A stretch of DNA of 64,000 nt. Source: Didymodactylos carnosus. Taxonomy: Eukaryota > Rotifera > Eurotatoria > Philodinida > Philodinidae. Shown one piece after another: positions 1 to 12,937 of this stretch. Position 1 is the stretch's first letter, and each line of letters starts with the position of its first letter. Under the pieces are notes generated by a model. It saw only the letters and a program-made list of their open reading frames with translations, was not told the origin of the DNA and did not search any database. A program made the position numbers and the translations under genes. The DNA lies in NCBI GenBank assembly GCA_905250885.1, contig CAJNOQ010000107.1, positions 1-64,000 of the forward strand, in the 5' to 3' direction.

Positions 1-115
1 TGCGCATCGGTGCCCAGAAAAAATAATTATTCGGCACCGGTGCGCATCGGTGCCCGGAAAAAAAATTATTCGGCACCGGTGCGCACCCGTGCACAACCAG
101 TGCCGATAAAATATT
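1..115. repeat. ~49-bp GC-richer tandem repeat at window edge
   Basis: Two near-identical units and a decayed third lie head to tail from the window edge. Each contains GTGCGCATCGGTGCCC, a short A-rich run and TTCGGCACCGG, so each unit is also partly palindromic (GCACCGGTGC). The array continues off the left edge, so its full length is unknown. It stands out from the AT-rich surroundings. Confidence 0.75.
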
Positions 116-375
116 TTTTTGTAGGGAGTTCAATTAACTGTTTTAGAAAACCCTTTTGATCCTTTGCTCTAACTGGAAAATCTTTTGCTGCTTGAAAAAA
201 CAAAAACGATGTTTTCCCAAACCAAATGCGTTTAGGAAAAACCCTTCTGGTTTTTACCAAAGCTAGAAAACCCTTCGACTCTTTGCAAAAAAACACATTT
301 TAATCTTCTAGTCAAACAGAAAAACCCTTTTGGTTTTTAAATATGCTTTTTTCCGTTTAGGGTGATAAAAAAGTC

Positions 376-470
376 CTTACTTGCCCATGACTTTCACAAA
401 GTACTTCTTAGCAATAAAAGCAAGTATTTTTATCATTGAGAAGTACTTCTGAAAGCACATGGCAAGTAAG
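376..470. repeat. 95-bp imperfect hairpin
   Basis: The arms start CTTACTTGCC and end GGCAAGTAAG and pair imperfectly over about 40 bp around a short AT-rich loop. Further AAGTACTT-type words follow to about 540. It is probably a tiny foldback element. A small-RNA precursor is possible, but the sequence alone gives no support for it. Confidence 0.6.
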
Positions 471-534
471 AAATTTTGAAAACACTTGCCAATTTTTCCA
501 AGTACTTACTAAGTATTTGCATCAAGTACGTTCT

Positions 535-1190
535 CTAGGGTAGGTTTAGGTTACGATTTCTATAGGTTAGGTTGTAGGTTACACCATCGATAACCTATTT
601 CTAATATTAACGAAAAAAAGCGATTTTGAACGACCACATTGAAACAGCCAACACTTTGAGTGATAAAGCGTAGTCCGAGTGGAATTTTATCGATTGAGAA
701 TGAAGTTCAGGCTGAGGTTCTCTAGTTTAAACTGAAAAATAGCACAATCAAAAAGAAAGTACAGAGAAAAAGGTTCCGTTTGCTAAAAATAGATGGTAAA
801 TACACAACAATAACAGAATCTTCATAGCATCGAGAGCCTAAAGTGGAATTCTGGTCTACTCTTAAGAGGTTCTCCCTATTCAGAAAGCTATTTCCCAAAG
901 ATTGCATTAAAGAATAAAAGACTCAACCGATTCATTTCTATATTCATGTAAAATGTGATTTATTTTGTATAAGCTTACCTTTCAGACGATGTTTAGATAA
1001 AAAACAATAACAATATGGAACAAAGCTGAAGTTTAGGCTTCTGAAACCAGATTTTGGAAAAAAATTGCAAAAGGTTGTAATAGGTTAATCTAGGTTAGGT
1101 TACGAAAAACATTAACAGGTTAGGTTAGGTTTAGGTTGTGAAAATTTTTATAGGTTAAGTTATAGGTTGTGAAAAAGTCGTAACCTGCAG
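535..1190. repeat. Interspersed TAGGTT/TTAGG-like tracts
   Basis: Two clusters (about 535-590 and 1080-1190) carry repeated TAGGTTAGGTT and TAGGTTTAGGTT words separated by AT-rich spacers such as GTGAAAATTTTTATAGG. The order is irregular and degenerate, not a clean telomeric array. The stretch between them shows no gene. Confidence 0.55.
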
Positions 1191-1675
1191 AGCTCTAGTG
1201 TGGACACATAAAGGTATGTACATTTACCGTTTTTACGCTCGCACGCAAAGTATGGACACACAGACGTACGGCTATTTAATTTCGTATGACCCTAGACTTT
1301 ACAGTCAGGGGAATAAATTTTAATTTTATCAAAATTTCAATAAAACGCATATATCTCCTTGAGAACACGTTTCCGCCTTGTAGAGCGCTGAGATGCGGGT
1401 AAAATTTAAAATTCTGAGTATATACGGAAATTTGAGCATATGTTTTAGGAGCCGCCTTATGCCGATTTCAGAATATTCATAAGATGGAATCAATTTTTTA
1501 TACAAGCACATGATATCATAGGATGGAAAATGTAGTCTTGAATTTAAGACTGAAAACTTAAATCGCACGTATATTCGCTTAATAACAAAGAGAAATTGCT
1601 CGCAAGACTGCATAAGCCACTGTATTCGTCAGTATACGAAGGATCCGCGTTGAAATCAGCTACTAGCAGCAAATG

Positions 1676-1955
1676 ATCGTATTTCGATTACTTAAGCCAT
1701 TGACGCATTTTTCGAATAATTCAGGCATTTAACGATACGATTCGACGAAAACGACTTTTTCGTTATTTTGTGGGGTTTTGTCTGAGATGTCATATGTCAT
1801 TGTTGTCAGAGACTTTCAAAAAGTAAACAAATCACCAACTTTAGTCTTTTCGTAATACGATTTAAGTCTCTGAACTTAAGTCGGCCTTACACTTATCGAC
1901 TTAAATCACGGCTTAAGTCGATGACTTAAGTTTTTTCGTAATACGACCCCCAGAA
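1676..1955. mobile_element. Probable TIR MITE with GACTTAAGTC palindromes
   Basis: A left end reading TCGTATTTCGATTACTTAAG and a right end reading CTTAAGTTTTTTCGTAATACGA form degenerate terminal inverted repeats. Inside are further CTTAAG palindromes and an inverted pair around GTCAGAGAC / GTCTCTGA. It has no coding potential. The target duplication could not be settled, so the superfamily is open. Confidence 0.5.
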
Positions 1956-1959
1956 AAGT

Positions 1960-3180
1960 ATGCTTCAACTCACTGTATTCTGGATCCTTATTTTCGCCTA
2001 AAAAAAGAAGAGAAGACATCATCAAACATTTTTTCCTACTATATAGCTCCGATTCAGCCTACAATCAAAAGACTATTGCTGCAGAATGCTCGAATTTAGG
2101 TTGAGCTTGTTGAGTTAGTCCTTTTACATTTTTCTTAGAATCGCACTCTGTGTAAATACCTTTGAGATATAAGTTTTGACATCGCATAGGTAAGAGTATT
2201 TATATTTAATGGATATTCATTCATCGGGATTAATCCTAATCAATTTAAGGGTGGTGAATAATTATATGCTGAGGCTATCTGAATTTCTTCTATTCTATAA
2301 GTCAAATCTATCAACCAAAGAGACTTTTTTTGAGAATTTATTTAATAACATAGATAAATTATAGAGTGACGTCATTCATTTAGCTATGAGTCATGGTGAA
2401 TGTGGCAATTATTATTCATCCGATTTCGCATTTTAACTCGCTTCAAATCTTCCATTAGACTAACAAATAGTAATTGGACTAAAAGTTAAAAGTCTGCGCT
2501 TAGTTCCAGTAAATCCTGCGCTACCTTTAACTTTCTTCTTGGTGCTTGTTACTTTCATCACAAAAAGAAATGCCCAAATTGATTTTTGATATTCAGTCCT
2601 GCGCTTCTGTCTTTCTCATCCAATTCTCTTCATGTACATAGTGGGAATTTTCCGCATGAAAAGCATATTTCAATAGTTTATAGTTTGCAGTGTACTTTTT
2701 GTTTAATACACTGGTTGGATATATGCAGGTATGGATATTTCTCTTACTCTACTGCGTTATATACAGTTCATAAATTCCGCTATTTGATTCAGTGTTTTAT
2801 CTAGGTTTCGTTTTCCGAGTGGGCGGTTGAAAGTTTCGAAGGGGCTGTTGCATAAAAAAATTTTGCTAAAGCGAAATCAGCTGTTTACTTTCGGGTGAGA
2901 GAATCGAAATTTCGGGCAGACGCCGCCCATCCGGTCCACCCACTAGATAAATCACTGATTTGATTCTGTCTCGTTAATATGTTTACAAATGCAACTCGAC
3001 TTAGAACGTTTTATTTTATGAAGTTTAAAACGTGATACAAGAGTCTCAATCAAAAGCATCTAAACAGACAGACTAATTTTTTAATGCAGCTTTTAAACAT
3101 GCATTCTTTTTCCATAACGTTTGTGTCATTATATTCTTTTTTTATTTAGACATTCAGTTTTTTAACTGTATATATTGGCA
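1960..3180. other. Non-coding stretch before the PARP gene
   Basis: No convincing gene, RNA or repeat was found. A TTTTTTATTTAG sequence ending near 3149, about 30 nt before the PARP start codon, looks like a 3' splice site. It could serve a 5'UTR intron or trans-splicing. Confidence 0.5.
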
Positions 3181-6100
3181 ATGTCGTTAATAGTTCATCC
3201 AGTCGATTCCTTATATCCTCTTGTTCTTGAACAAGGTAGTGGTGATTCGTTAACGACTGCTGCCTGTTTACAATCTTTATCATCTTCCGAACCATTAACA
3301 TCAGTGACAAATAAGAAATACGAACAATCAGCATCAATTAATATTACTCCGGTTATAGATGGTTCTCAAAAAAGTGAATCGAAAGCAGTAGGTAAACGAA
3401 TTATTTGTTAGTGTTATAGTCAACTGAACATACGATATATTGTATCAATAAACCGTACTAAAGAACTATTTCCAATAAGCATTCAAAATGACAGTCAAAT
3501 TCTTCTAAGTTTGCATTGTATATCTTTTACAGTTGACTAAGTTTTTATTCTATTTTTTTTTAGATATTACTCCCCCACCAATATCAAACATTAAAAAAGA
3601 ACCATATTTAATTCCGTTATTGGCTAATGATATAATCGATATTTTTCATAGAGTTTCATCAAAATTTTTGGCCGGTGGTAGTTATGAGTAAATTATTGTT
3701 ATATAACATTAAAAAATTATTTTTTATATTTTATGCTCGTGTTTTAGACCTGCTGAAGATGATTACAATTGTACAATATTGACTCTCCATTTTTTTGTCG
3801 ATTATATTGATAAAGATACAGCATTTCAATGGTTAGTGTGTCCAAATGTTCCGTTAACAGTCAAAATTCGTGTACATAATCGGTTATATTTAGATGAAAA
3901 AGGTACTTCTAATCATTAAAAGATGAATTAGAAAATATTAATTTGCACAGAAATACGTTAAAATATATGTTAGATTAAACAGATCAAATAAAACTATACT
4001 AATTGACAAGAATTACTTAAGAATAAATATTTTCAAGGAGCCAAATCTCTAGATTGCAGATTTAATTGAAGATCTAACAGAAAAAAGTTTTACAAAATTA
4101 AAAATATCGTTTTTAGCATCCTCTTGAAACCTAGTTTCTTTATAAGCTTTTTGAAACGTCTATAAACTAAACATGTTATAAAATCATCATTAAAAATTAA
4201 ATATTAAAAAAGCATAACTGAAACTAAGCTAAAATTCTATGAACTATAAATCTAACATTGACTTATTTTTCATTCTAGTTGAACTTGTCCGAGTCTTTCA
4301 AAAATGTGAGTGTCATCCCTCATTTGATATCAAAGTACCATTTATTGAAAGGTAAATTGTCTATCGATGACAATTATTGTCTAATTCTATTTCTGCATCT
4401 TTTCTATTCAGAATAATTCGTGATTTTTTGACAAAATCAGGAGTTACTATGCAAATGTTGAAATTATGTCGTTCAATCAATGATCCAAAACAACGTGCAG
4501 AATTATTGTAAATTTTTTTTACACTGTTTCTATTTAAAAGTCAATATTATTCTATTTTTTATTCTAGTCTTAATATCATTGATAAAAATAAGAAGAAATG
4601 TGTCAAAGATTTAATTGATGATTCTCAAAATGATGAAGAGACATTAGATTCATTACTAGATTGTTTGGTTGAACAAGAAATTTTAGATTGTGGATCGAAA
4701 AAAGGTCAATTATTAAAATATTTAAAAAAATCTAAAGAAAGAACAAGTGCACATTATGAATTATCCGATCAAAAATATTTACCATATTTAACATATGGAT
4801 TTCTTGTTCAAGTTAGTTAATAACACTTATTTCTAAATTATAAACACTATAATAAATATCAATACTTATTTTATTTAGTTTTGTTTGTACATGGAATATC
4901 GTTTAAGAAATTTAAATTATATTTGTGTTATTTGTGGTAAAAGAACGTTTGATAATGACAAAAAGATTGGAAAAGTATGCATTTTTATTTCATTCTTTAT
5001 TTTTTACTTTATATTTTATTTTCTACTTTTTAGCCAACAATATGTGATGAACTATCCTGTTTTACTAAAGCCATGGACTCCGAATTTCGTGTGGATCCAC
5101 TTCCACCAAGTATCTTTTCAATTGAAGTAAGTAATCGTATTGCTCGGTACATTAGAGAAACGTCTATGAAGAAAGCGATCTCTATTAAAAAACAAAAAGT
5201 GGAATAAAGAAAAGTTCCATAAAAAATTAAAAAAAAGGAAAGAAGACGCTTTTTAACAATAATAAAAACGAGGTACACGGCCATTCCGCGTAAGAGTCCA
5301 CCCGAGTAAGCAAAGTCGAAAGCTTTCATTCAGTTACAAAGCTCCATGCTTTGTACATGGATCGATAGACCACAATGAGGTAGTAAATACCCTAAAAGGA
5401 TTTTCCCCCATGGCTGTTGAAGACCCGGTTCTCTGGAAAGCCAGTTTTTCAAAACTCTAAAAAATAGCCAAAACCTTTTTTTTTTAATGAGGCATAATTG
5501 TAGCCCGCACATTTCTGATTAAAATGAGACGTCTCCCGGTTCTACATGACCTTTCTTTGCAAAGTTATAGAATTTACAAAAAAAACCTTAAATTAATTTC
5601 TTCTTATTTCTGTAGCTTTGAGCGGTCAACATTTATGGCTTTTCTTGTAAATCCTATAACTTTGCAAAGAAAGGTCATGTAGAGCTGGAAGACGTCTCAT
5701 TTTAACCATAAATGTGCGGGCTACAATTATGCCTCATTAAGAAAAGGTTTTGGCTATTTTGTATTGAAATTCGACGATCGTGCAGTTCAGCCCAAAAAGT
5801 GCAGAAAACGTGTAAGTCCGTTACCTTTTTTTTTGAAGATTTCTCGATGACCAAGCGGTAGTTTTTCCTCCGGTTTTCACTATAGGGAAGTTCAAAGTCC
5901 GAGCTACAAAATCAGCTATTATAATCCCATCGTGAGTGTAGATAGTCGCTGAACTTTTCACTTTTCTCGGATACTTCAAAGTTCACTTCTGTTTTTTGTA
6001 AGTCTGTTACGCTAGACATTTTGTCTCGCCTGGCGTAGCGTTCCAACGAAAACTATTCTTGTTTTCAATGTTGGTAGAGCTAAGTGTCTTGTACAATTCT

Positions 6101-8402
6101 GTGGTCGAAGCAAGCTCTCAAGTTCTTTTGCCTTTGAAGAAAACGTCGGACAGACAAAAAGAGTAAATCCGTTGCATTTGGAATGGCCGTATGTACAATC
6201 TATATTTTCAGACTTTTTTTGTAGAACTATTATAACTCTTGTGTTCAAACATCGCTAAGAGTCTATGACTCTGAGTCTCATTTTATTCAAAAATACTTGC
6301 TTTTTGTATCACTTGAAGAATCCTTTTTTTTCCGTAATGTATGTGTGTGAAACAACAGTGTTTTTGAAAAAAAATTCAGCACTTAAAAATTTCTTCTTTG
6401 TATTTAGATAGCCGATTTTCTGATATTATTAGTTCGCGCAGCAGCTATTTCCACACGATACAATATTACATTGGATCCATATCCATGCGTGGTTAGCCCG
6501 TGCAATTCAGAGCAAATACTTATCGATTCTCATACTGGCACGGTAAACGAAAAGAGATATAACATCTCATTTTTTTGAGCTTACTCATTTATTAAGCAAT
6601 ATGAATTGTGTATTCTTTTAGAAAACAGAGAATATTGAGGCAATTCGACAGATAATTGAAGCATTAGTATCAATGCAATCTATCACACAATATGGATCAG
6701 ATCAAAAATTTGAATTACGAAGTAAAATGGAATTAAAACATGTGTGGAGTTTTTCATTTTTTCACTGGTATGTCAGAAATAAAATTTTAGATTTCTTATT
6801 AGTGAATGGTGTTATTCTTATTTTATCCACTTTAAAACTACACTGTGGTTACCACGTGGATTGTTTCAGGCTCTCAGAGTATATGATGTGAAATATTAAA
6901 ACATCTGCAAAAATTTTACGCTTTTCCCTTTCATCTGATTAAATATTTTCCATTTTATGTTCAGGTTAATGAAAACGAACCGTTATCATTTTTCTATAAT
7001 TCCTCCACAATATTTATTTCAAGCGATAAACACAAAACATCAATACTTTATTCGTCATGAAAATTTAGAAAAAGATAAACGTTTTCGTGAATTAAGAAAT
7101 AATCATGGTACAATATTCGCTTTTCACGGCAGTCCTCAAGAAAATTGGCACAGTATATTACGTTTTGGATTACAAATAGGAAATGCACAAAATGGAACAT
7201 TGGTAAGATATTCTCAATTTAACGTGAAAACTAATTCTTTTTTACCTTAAATGTATTTTCTTTTTTATAGTTACATGGTGCTGCCTATGGTCCCGGAATC
7301 TATTGTTCGCCCAATTTTGCCGTTGCAGCGGGCTATTGTAGCCGAATGAATTATTATTCTTTATCGGGAGGATCCACTTCTGATCCAGTAGCTGACGTTG
7401 TAATTGCGTTTTTTTTATAAATCAACATTTCTTCTAAGTTTTTGTTTGTTTTGTAGGAAACACCATTGAGTACAAAAAATTGGAGTTGTATTGCATTATG
7501 TGAAAGTATGTATTGAGAAGATGATTTAATTGTTTTGTACAAGCTGAAAAATAGCATGAATTCTTATTTATCGTTTAGTTATTGATGCTCCTGATGTTTA
7601 TAAAAATCATCACAATGATATTTATACAGTAGCTAATCCGGATATGATTTGTACACGTTTTATTTTCTTGTAAGTAGTTTAACTGATGAAAGAAGTGTTC
7701 ATCTAATAGTTAATTGTGCGTTCAAGATCAACTGTGTTCTTTGAGTTTTTTTGCGAAATTCAAGCGATTGGCTCGTCAAATTTTCTGTTTCTTGTTGTAG
7801 TTTTTTATGCATCTCACAGATAAAGCATGCTTAATCTTATCCGTATATTAAGGACACTCCTAAATCTATTTTTGGCTCTTTGAAATATTCCTGTACAAAG
7901 ACACATCAAACGTGTTCTATTGTGTTTCTATTTTCATTATAAATGAAAAGTCTTATGGGCACTTTTTCTTTTTTGCTTCAAGTCTTGATCTATTAACTCT
8001 CCCGAAACATGTCAAGAAAACTCTATTTTCTAGTGGCATCTATTATTACTCCATCAAAAACGGACTCAAATCTTTATCAGAGATACTTCCGATTCTACCT
8101 TAGAGTGAATTTTTTCCTTTTACTGGAAATATTTTTGACGAGATCGTAATGGATACCATTAGAAAATTCAGTTTTCTTGACATATCGGGAGAGATGATAG
8201 ATCAAGAGTTGAACCCCCAAAAAAAGAAAAGGTGCTCAAAAAAAACAACTTTTCATTTAAATACTTTCATCTAATTTAATGTTTTTCTCTGTGTTTTAGT
8301 TTTCCTTCTTATACATCTCGATTACAAGTACGTGTTGATCAAGCATCAGAAGTGACAATAATACGAAATTTAATTCGAACATTAAACGCACTGGCTTCTT
8401 AA
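3181..8402 (+). CDS. PARP6/8-like: PARP6/PARP8-family ADP-ribosyltransferase
   Basis: Fifteen exons with consistent GT-AG phases give about 660 residues, close to human PARP6 (630). Exons: 3181-3391, 3564-3687, 3748-3902, 4279-4351, 4412-4507, 4568-4811, 4879-4974, 5034-5126, 6408-6542, 6622-6767, 6965-7202, 7271-7399, 7457-7505, 7579-7669, 8300-8402. The middle carries a cysteine motif (YICVICGKRTF) and YLTYGFLVQ, both typical of PARP6/8. The C-terminal catalytic fold shows FAFHGSPQENWHSILRFGL with the NAD-binding His near 512, then LHGAAYGPGIY with Tyr near 548, and NWSCIALCE. The third triad position falls in a TRFIFL stretch with no Glu, which in this family predicts mono- rather than poly-ADP-ribosylation. 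The start ATG is the first in frame. Intron 8 (1.28 kb) holds a foldback element. PARP6 versus PARP8 cannot be decided, because invertebrates often have a single ancestor of both. Confidence 0.93.
5330..5763. mobile_element. Foldback element, core family copy A
   Basis: It lies in PARP intron 8. Left arm 5438-5573 and right arm 5634-5762 are inverted copies carrying AATGAGGCATAATTGTAGCC and CTTTCTTTGCAAAGTTATA, with a short centre containing AATTAATTTCTTCTTATTTC. The left outer arm (5365-5410, AGTAAATACCCTAAAAGGAT) matches the copy at 59.2 kb, but the right outer arm is missing, so the copy is truncated. Related copies lie at 44.9, 49.8 and 59.2 kb. Confidence 0.88.
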
Positions 8403-10265
8403 ATAAGAAGTTTTATCACAACAATCAAATTATTTCTTATCGTCTTTCATTGCATGTTTATAATCAAGATAAACTTCGTTTTTTTGTTTTCTTCTGCCTA
8501 TCTGTACGTAAACGAACAGATTGATGCCACTATTGTTTTTCGAATTATACATAAAGATACCGTCCAAAGTGAGAGAATGAGACTCTTTAGTTAAGAAAAT
8601 GTTTTTTTACATTCCAACTATGTAAGACACTATTCTGAATATTTCTGGCTCTGGGAAAGTTCAACCGTTTTCTCTCATATTTTTAAGTGTGAGAATTTTC
8701 GCTGAGAAAAGCTGGAAAATCTTTTGTCAAAAACAGCAGTCTATGCAGAGAGTTTAATTAATATTGTATATAATGGAAACTTAAATTTACTGAGAAAGAT
8801 TTTTTTATATCGAACGTTCCTTTAGTTGCGTTTTGTCGAAAATGGTCCGATAAATACAACGTTTACCGGCATGCAGAGTTCCTGATCAGAGGAGGCTGGC
8901 CCCTCTCTAAAAAACATTTTTTGACTTTCCGACAAAATCTTTGACGTTTTCTTCTTCTTTTGACATAAACTTCGAAAACTTTTTTTCGCCAACCACTTTC
9001 GGCGAAGCAAAATTTTTAGCTCCACCCATCCCTTGGAACAACCGGAAACTCTACCGACGTGTATGGCTAGTTAAATCTCCCAAGTGCAGATTGATTATAG
9101 TTGTAACTTATGTGGTTTTTAGATCTGTTTTTTACTATTGGACTTTATTTAAAACGTCTGATCGTTCGTTTAAGTCTATGTTCTTCTACATATGACAACA
9201 ACAGATATTTTTGTTTTTTATTGAAAAAGATCGAGAAATGAAAGTATAGAATCACATGTGATGGTTCATACTCCTTGACGAATTAGTGATTAGAAATTAA
9301 AATAACTAACATTCTCACTAATAAACTTTAGCATGAGTTAAGAAGAATTTCCGTTATCATTGATCTTCGATTATTATAATTTCTTTAATTCCATATAAAC
9401 ACTGCTCATCCTACTGCAAAATAATATTTCCTTTATGAATATAAGCTGTTTGATTTGAAAGAAGAAATTTATTTTTATCACATGTTTATCGAAATATCTG
9501 GAATATTTATTACTATTGGTCCATCATTTAACTGATCTAAATTTCGTAAAGTTGAACTATATTTGCACAAAACTTTCACAAATAAAATAGTTTGATTTAA
9601 CTAAATGTTGATATGTAAGATTAAATAAAAATCTTCGATCCATAGAAGTGAGTTTTTGTAACTTTGAAGGTAAAAAAACATCTGTTCGGAAGAATAGACA
9701 TCCAAAACAGTTTTAAAAAATTTTCACTAATTCATCCTTTATACACTTGTCTATAAAATAAAGATTTCCTAAAATGATCTAAATCAGTAAGCTTTTTTCT
9801 CAGAGGCTTTTATTTTCCGAATGGTGTCTTACATAGAAAAATAAACAATATATTCAGTTAAACTTTTTATAAGTAATGTTTTACTTCATCTTTTATTTTT
9901 CTGTAAAAGTGTATTTCCACTATTTTAGTGTGGTTTACAAACGTGCAAATAGATTTTTTGGATTTGTTATTGAATATTTTTGTTAAATTTTGCTTCTTTA
10001 ACATTTAATATTTTTTATATAAACATCAAAAAGTATTTTTTTAAAAAACGCAAGAAATACCATTGATGGCTTGAGAGGAATTAAATTTGCAACAAGTTTT
10101 CTTACATGGCGGTAGGTAAAGTTTCATAATAGTTTTAAAAAGACATATGATTACTAGTATGAAAATGTTTTTGGTATGATCTACAACATTTAGTTCTCTC
10201 ATGTAATGTTGGTGCTTTCTTTCATCGCTAAAAGATTAGAAAGCTTTGTCTATTTCAGACAAAAA
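8403..10265. other. Intergenic, nothing recognised
   Basis: AT-rich DNA between the PARP gene and the next gene. Short open frames around 8.8-9.2 kb show no family motif and no splice context. A TATTTCAG directly before the ATG at 10266 looks like a 3' splice site. Confidence 0.5.
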
Positions 10266-11250
10266 ATGAACAATAGTAATAATAATAATAATAATGCTTA
10301 TGAGCTTACAAAGTTGTTCAATTCGATGACAATAGATACTATTCAGTCGCAGCAGCAGTTCTTTGAGTTACTTGAGCCAGTTAAAGCCTATTGTCTCAAA
10401 TCAAACTCAACTATAATGGCATCATCAACTCATTTTTTCCTGATTTATGATGAACATCCTCCATCACTCATTCTATTCGATGTTCATAGTCTTAATTTAT
10501 TGGGACAAATTAATTTGAGTGATTATAATCTAACAACTGTAACAGATATGTGCTGGCATCCACAATTAGAAGTATTCTTGTTTACTTGTCCATCTCTGAT
10601 ATGTATGTACAGACCTTCGAATGGTAACGAGATAAAACAACAACAAATTCAGCAACAATCATGTAATCCTTGGTCAATTACATGTTCATCCAATATAGTT
10701 AGTATTTTATTCTGTTAGTTCTCATTTCTTACTGAATAATGTACTCGTTGATTTTCTTTTTCAGTCTGATAAATCGAATAATTTATATATATGTTTTTCG
10801 TTCGGTGATTATCTTGATTCTTATTCGTTCCTGTCAGGTTGGAAATTACTAAAACGTTGGTTCAAAAATGATTTATGCGAAATAACTGATCTCGGTCTTA
10901 ATTGTATTCGAATAACTAGATCAAATGATTGTCTAGGAATGTCAATTAAAGAAGAAAATTTAACATGGCGCATTGATCTATTTTTACTAGAAACAATGAC
11001 GAGATTACATCGTGGTATTACAATTGAACAACAACAGACGGGAGCAAACTGGATTGGAATTCTAACACCGATGATATTGTCAAACAATTGGTTATTTGCC
11101 GATGGAGATTGTGGGCTATTTTTTATTGATAATAAAAATAGTCAAATAAAAAAGATGAAAAATACTGCCTATGCAACATGTATATTGAGTACTAACAATT
11201 TAATTGCTATTAGAGAATGTGAAAAATTGAAATTCTATAGTATAGTTTGA
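10266..11250 (+). CDS. Unrecognised ~305-aa protein, possibly beta-propeller-like
   Basis: Two exons, 10266-10697 and 10765-11250, join in phase 0 across a 67-nt GT-AG intron and encode about 305 residues. The start at 10266 is preferred over an in-frame ATG at 10206, because TATTTCAG (a 3' splice site) sits just before it. The N terminus has an Asn run (NNSNNNNNNAYELTKLF). The rest has short repeating hydrophobic strands separated by turns, for example SLILFDVHSLNLLGQI, VTDMCWHPQLEVFLF and LFADGDCGLFFIDN. These resemble the blades of a WD40/NHL-type propeller, but no repeat is canonical. No signal peptide or membrane helix is clear. I do not recognise the family. Frame, splice sites and codon use all support a real gene. 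Confidence 0.72.
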
Positions 11251-12937
11251 TAATATACTTATCTATTTTATCGTTAGGTGTAAAAATGAAATCTGAAGTT
11301 AAATGTTAATCTCAATGGTGCAAAATCATAGAATTATGTGCAATAAATCTACTATGAACATTCCTTTATTAACTAATAAAAACGAGTTTTCGAATAAAAC
11401 TGAAATCATTATCACCTACATAAAAGTAATAAAACATATGATAATAAGCATATCTTTTTATTTTTCTATAATGTTGGTTTTTTTTGTTTTCGTTTTTTGA
11501 AATATTATTTGAACTGTGATCGTTGCGAGGCGGAAAAACAATGTAGTTGCCACGATTACATAAAAGGACAGAAATAAGCAGTTCTATCTAGTATCGTATG
11601 TATCCAAACTACTATTATCTGCTCAAAATAAAATGAGTTTCGGTTGTTATTTTTACATAATTTTTCTACGAAAAGAGATGAAGATTGAATTATTTTACTT
11701 ACCAAAACAGAAAAGTGAGACAAGTCTCTTCAACATTATTACAACGTTCAAAATCCTTTTCAAGAGTAGAATTTGAAGACGATCTCTAAGCAGCTAGTAT
11801 AGCTATACAAAAAAATCAGTTAATTTTAATTAGTTTTGTATTTCACTTACTTTGATTTCGTTACTCAGAACAAGCGGTCGCGAAATTTTATACCATTGAT
11901 CGTTACTGTCAACGCTTTTCAGACGATTGTAGCAAATAACGGTAGACGATTTAAAGACATATATTTAGACTTAAGCTAAGGAATAGCGATGCTAGAAAAT
12001 GTAAACTCACCCCCAAAATTAATCAACAGATACATTAAAACACGGAAAACTCGAATTTTTGCCTATCTGTTTCATTGGTCGAAAAGTTAAGATAAGGAGG
12101 AAAATAGAATCGAACAATGCGACGAATCATTATACATATTTTACCTCTATGTCTCTATATGATGTATGTGTACAGCGTGAACCATACACAAAAGTAGCTA
12201 GCACTTTCAATTAATGGTTTTTAAAGTCCTGAGTATTTGTATGTTCTTACACTCACGCGAGGCAAAAAGGGCGAGCTCGTACTGTGACGGAGGTGGCCAA
12301 AATCGAAAAACTTATAGTTCAGAGAAGTCATCTATATCCATTTTTCTTTTGTTTGCTCTTATAGTTCATCGAACTAGAGTACTGTATTCATCTGTATGTT
12401 AAAAAATTGAAAAACTGCATTTTTGAAATGGCTTAAGAGATACTTAAATTAGAGATCAGTCAAAAAAAACCGGAAAAAAATGTTGTCCAGCTGTGCGCAT
12501 CATGAGGATTTTTTTTATGATTACTTTTTGCTCTCAGATTAGGTTTTACTTTCTTCTACTTCTGTGGGTGACTGCATCTAAACTATACATATGTACGGAT
12601 TAAAAAGGAATTGAATGAGTAGCATACAAAATTTTTGCCACTTTGCCCGTGAAATCATCAGTTTTAGAAAATACTTTAGGACAGAAGCAAAATTCTCCTA
12701 AAATGACGGTTTCTTTGACAGAGTTCATCGAAAAATGATCGTTTGTTTCTATAGAAAATTCGAGACTACATACGAATGGATGCACTTATCGGTACATAGC
12801 AGAGATATAAGGTGTCTATATTCATAATTAGTGGCCATGTAAATCAAAGATATCAATTTGACAAACACTTTTCGTTCTTATTTCTTCAACTACTCACAAA
12901 GTGATCCATTTCAGATAAATTAACATCAGCAAAAACA
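11251..12937. other. Intergenic, nothing recognised
   Basis: No supported gene. CATTTCAG ends about 25 nt before the SPB1 start codon and could be a trans-splice acceptor or the end of a 5'UTR intron. Confidence 0.45.

Noticed and set aside
535-1190. TTAGG-like tracts as a true telomere
   Set aside because: They are irregular and interrupted, and lie amid ordinary non-coding DNA with genes starting soon after.
66-1613. Several short open frames on the minus strand near the left edge
   Set aside because: They overlap tandem and TAGGTT repeats, lack splice context and show no family motif.
5030-6248. Open frames inside PARP intron 8
   Set aside because: They run through the foldback arms and across exon 8 on the opposite strand; no conserved protein feature.
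8822-9195. Frames on both strands around 9 kb
   Set aside because: Overlapping opposite-strand frames of fewer than 85 residues with no motif or splice signals.
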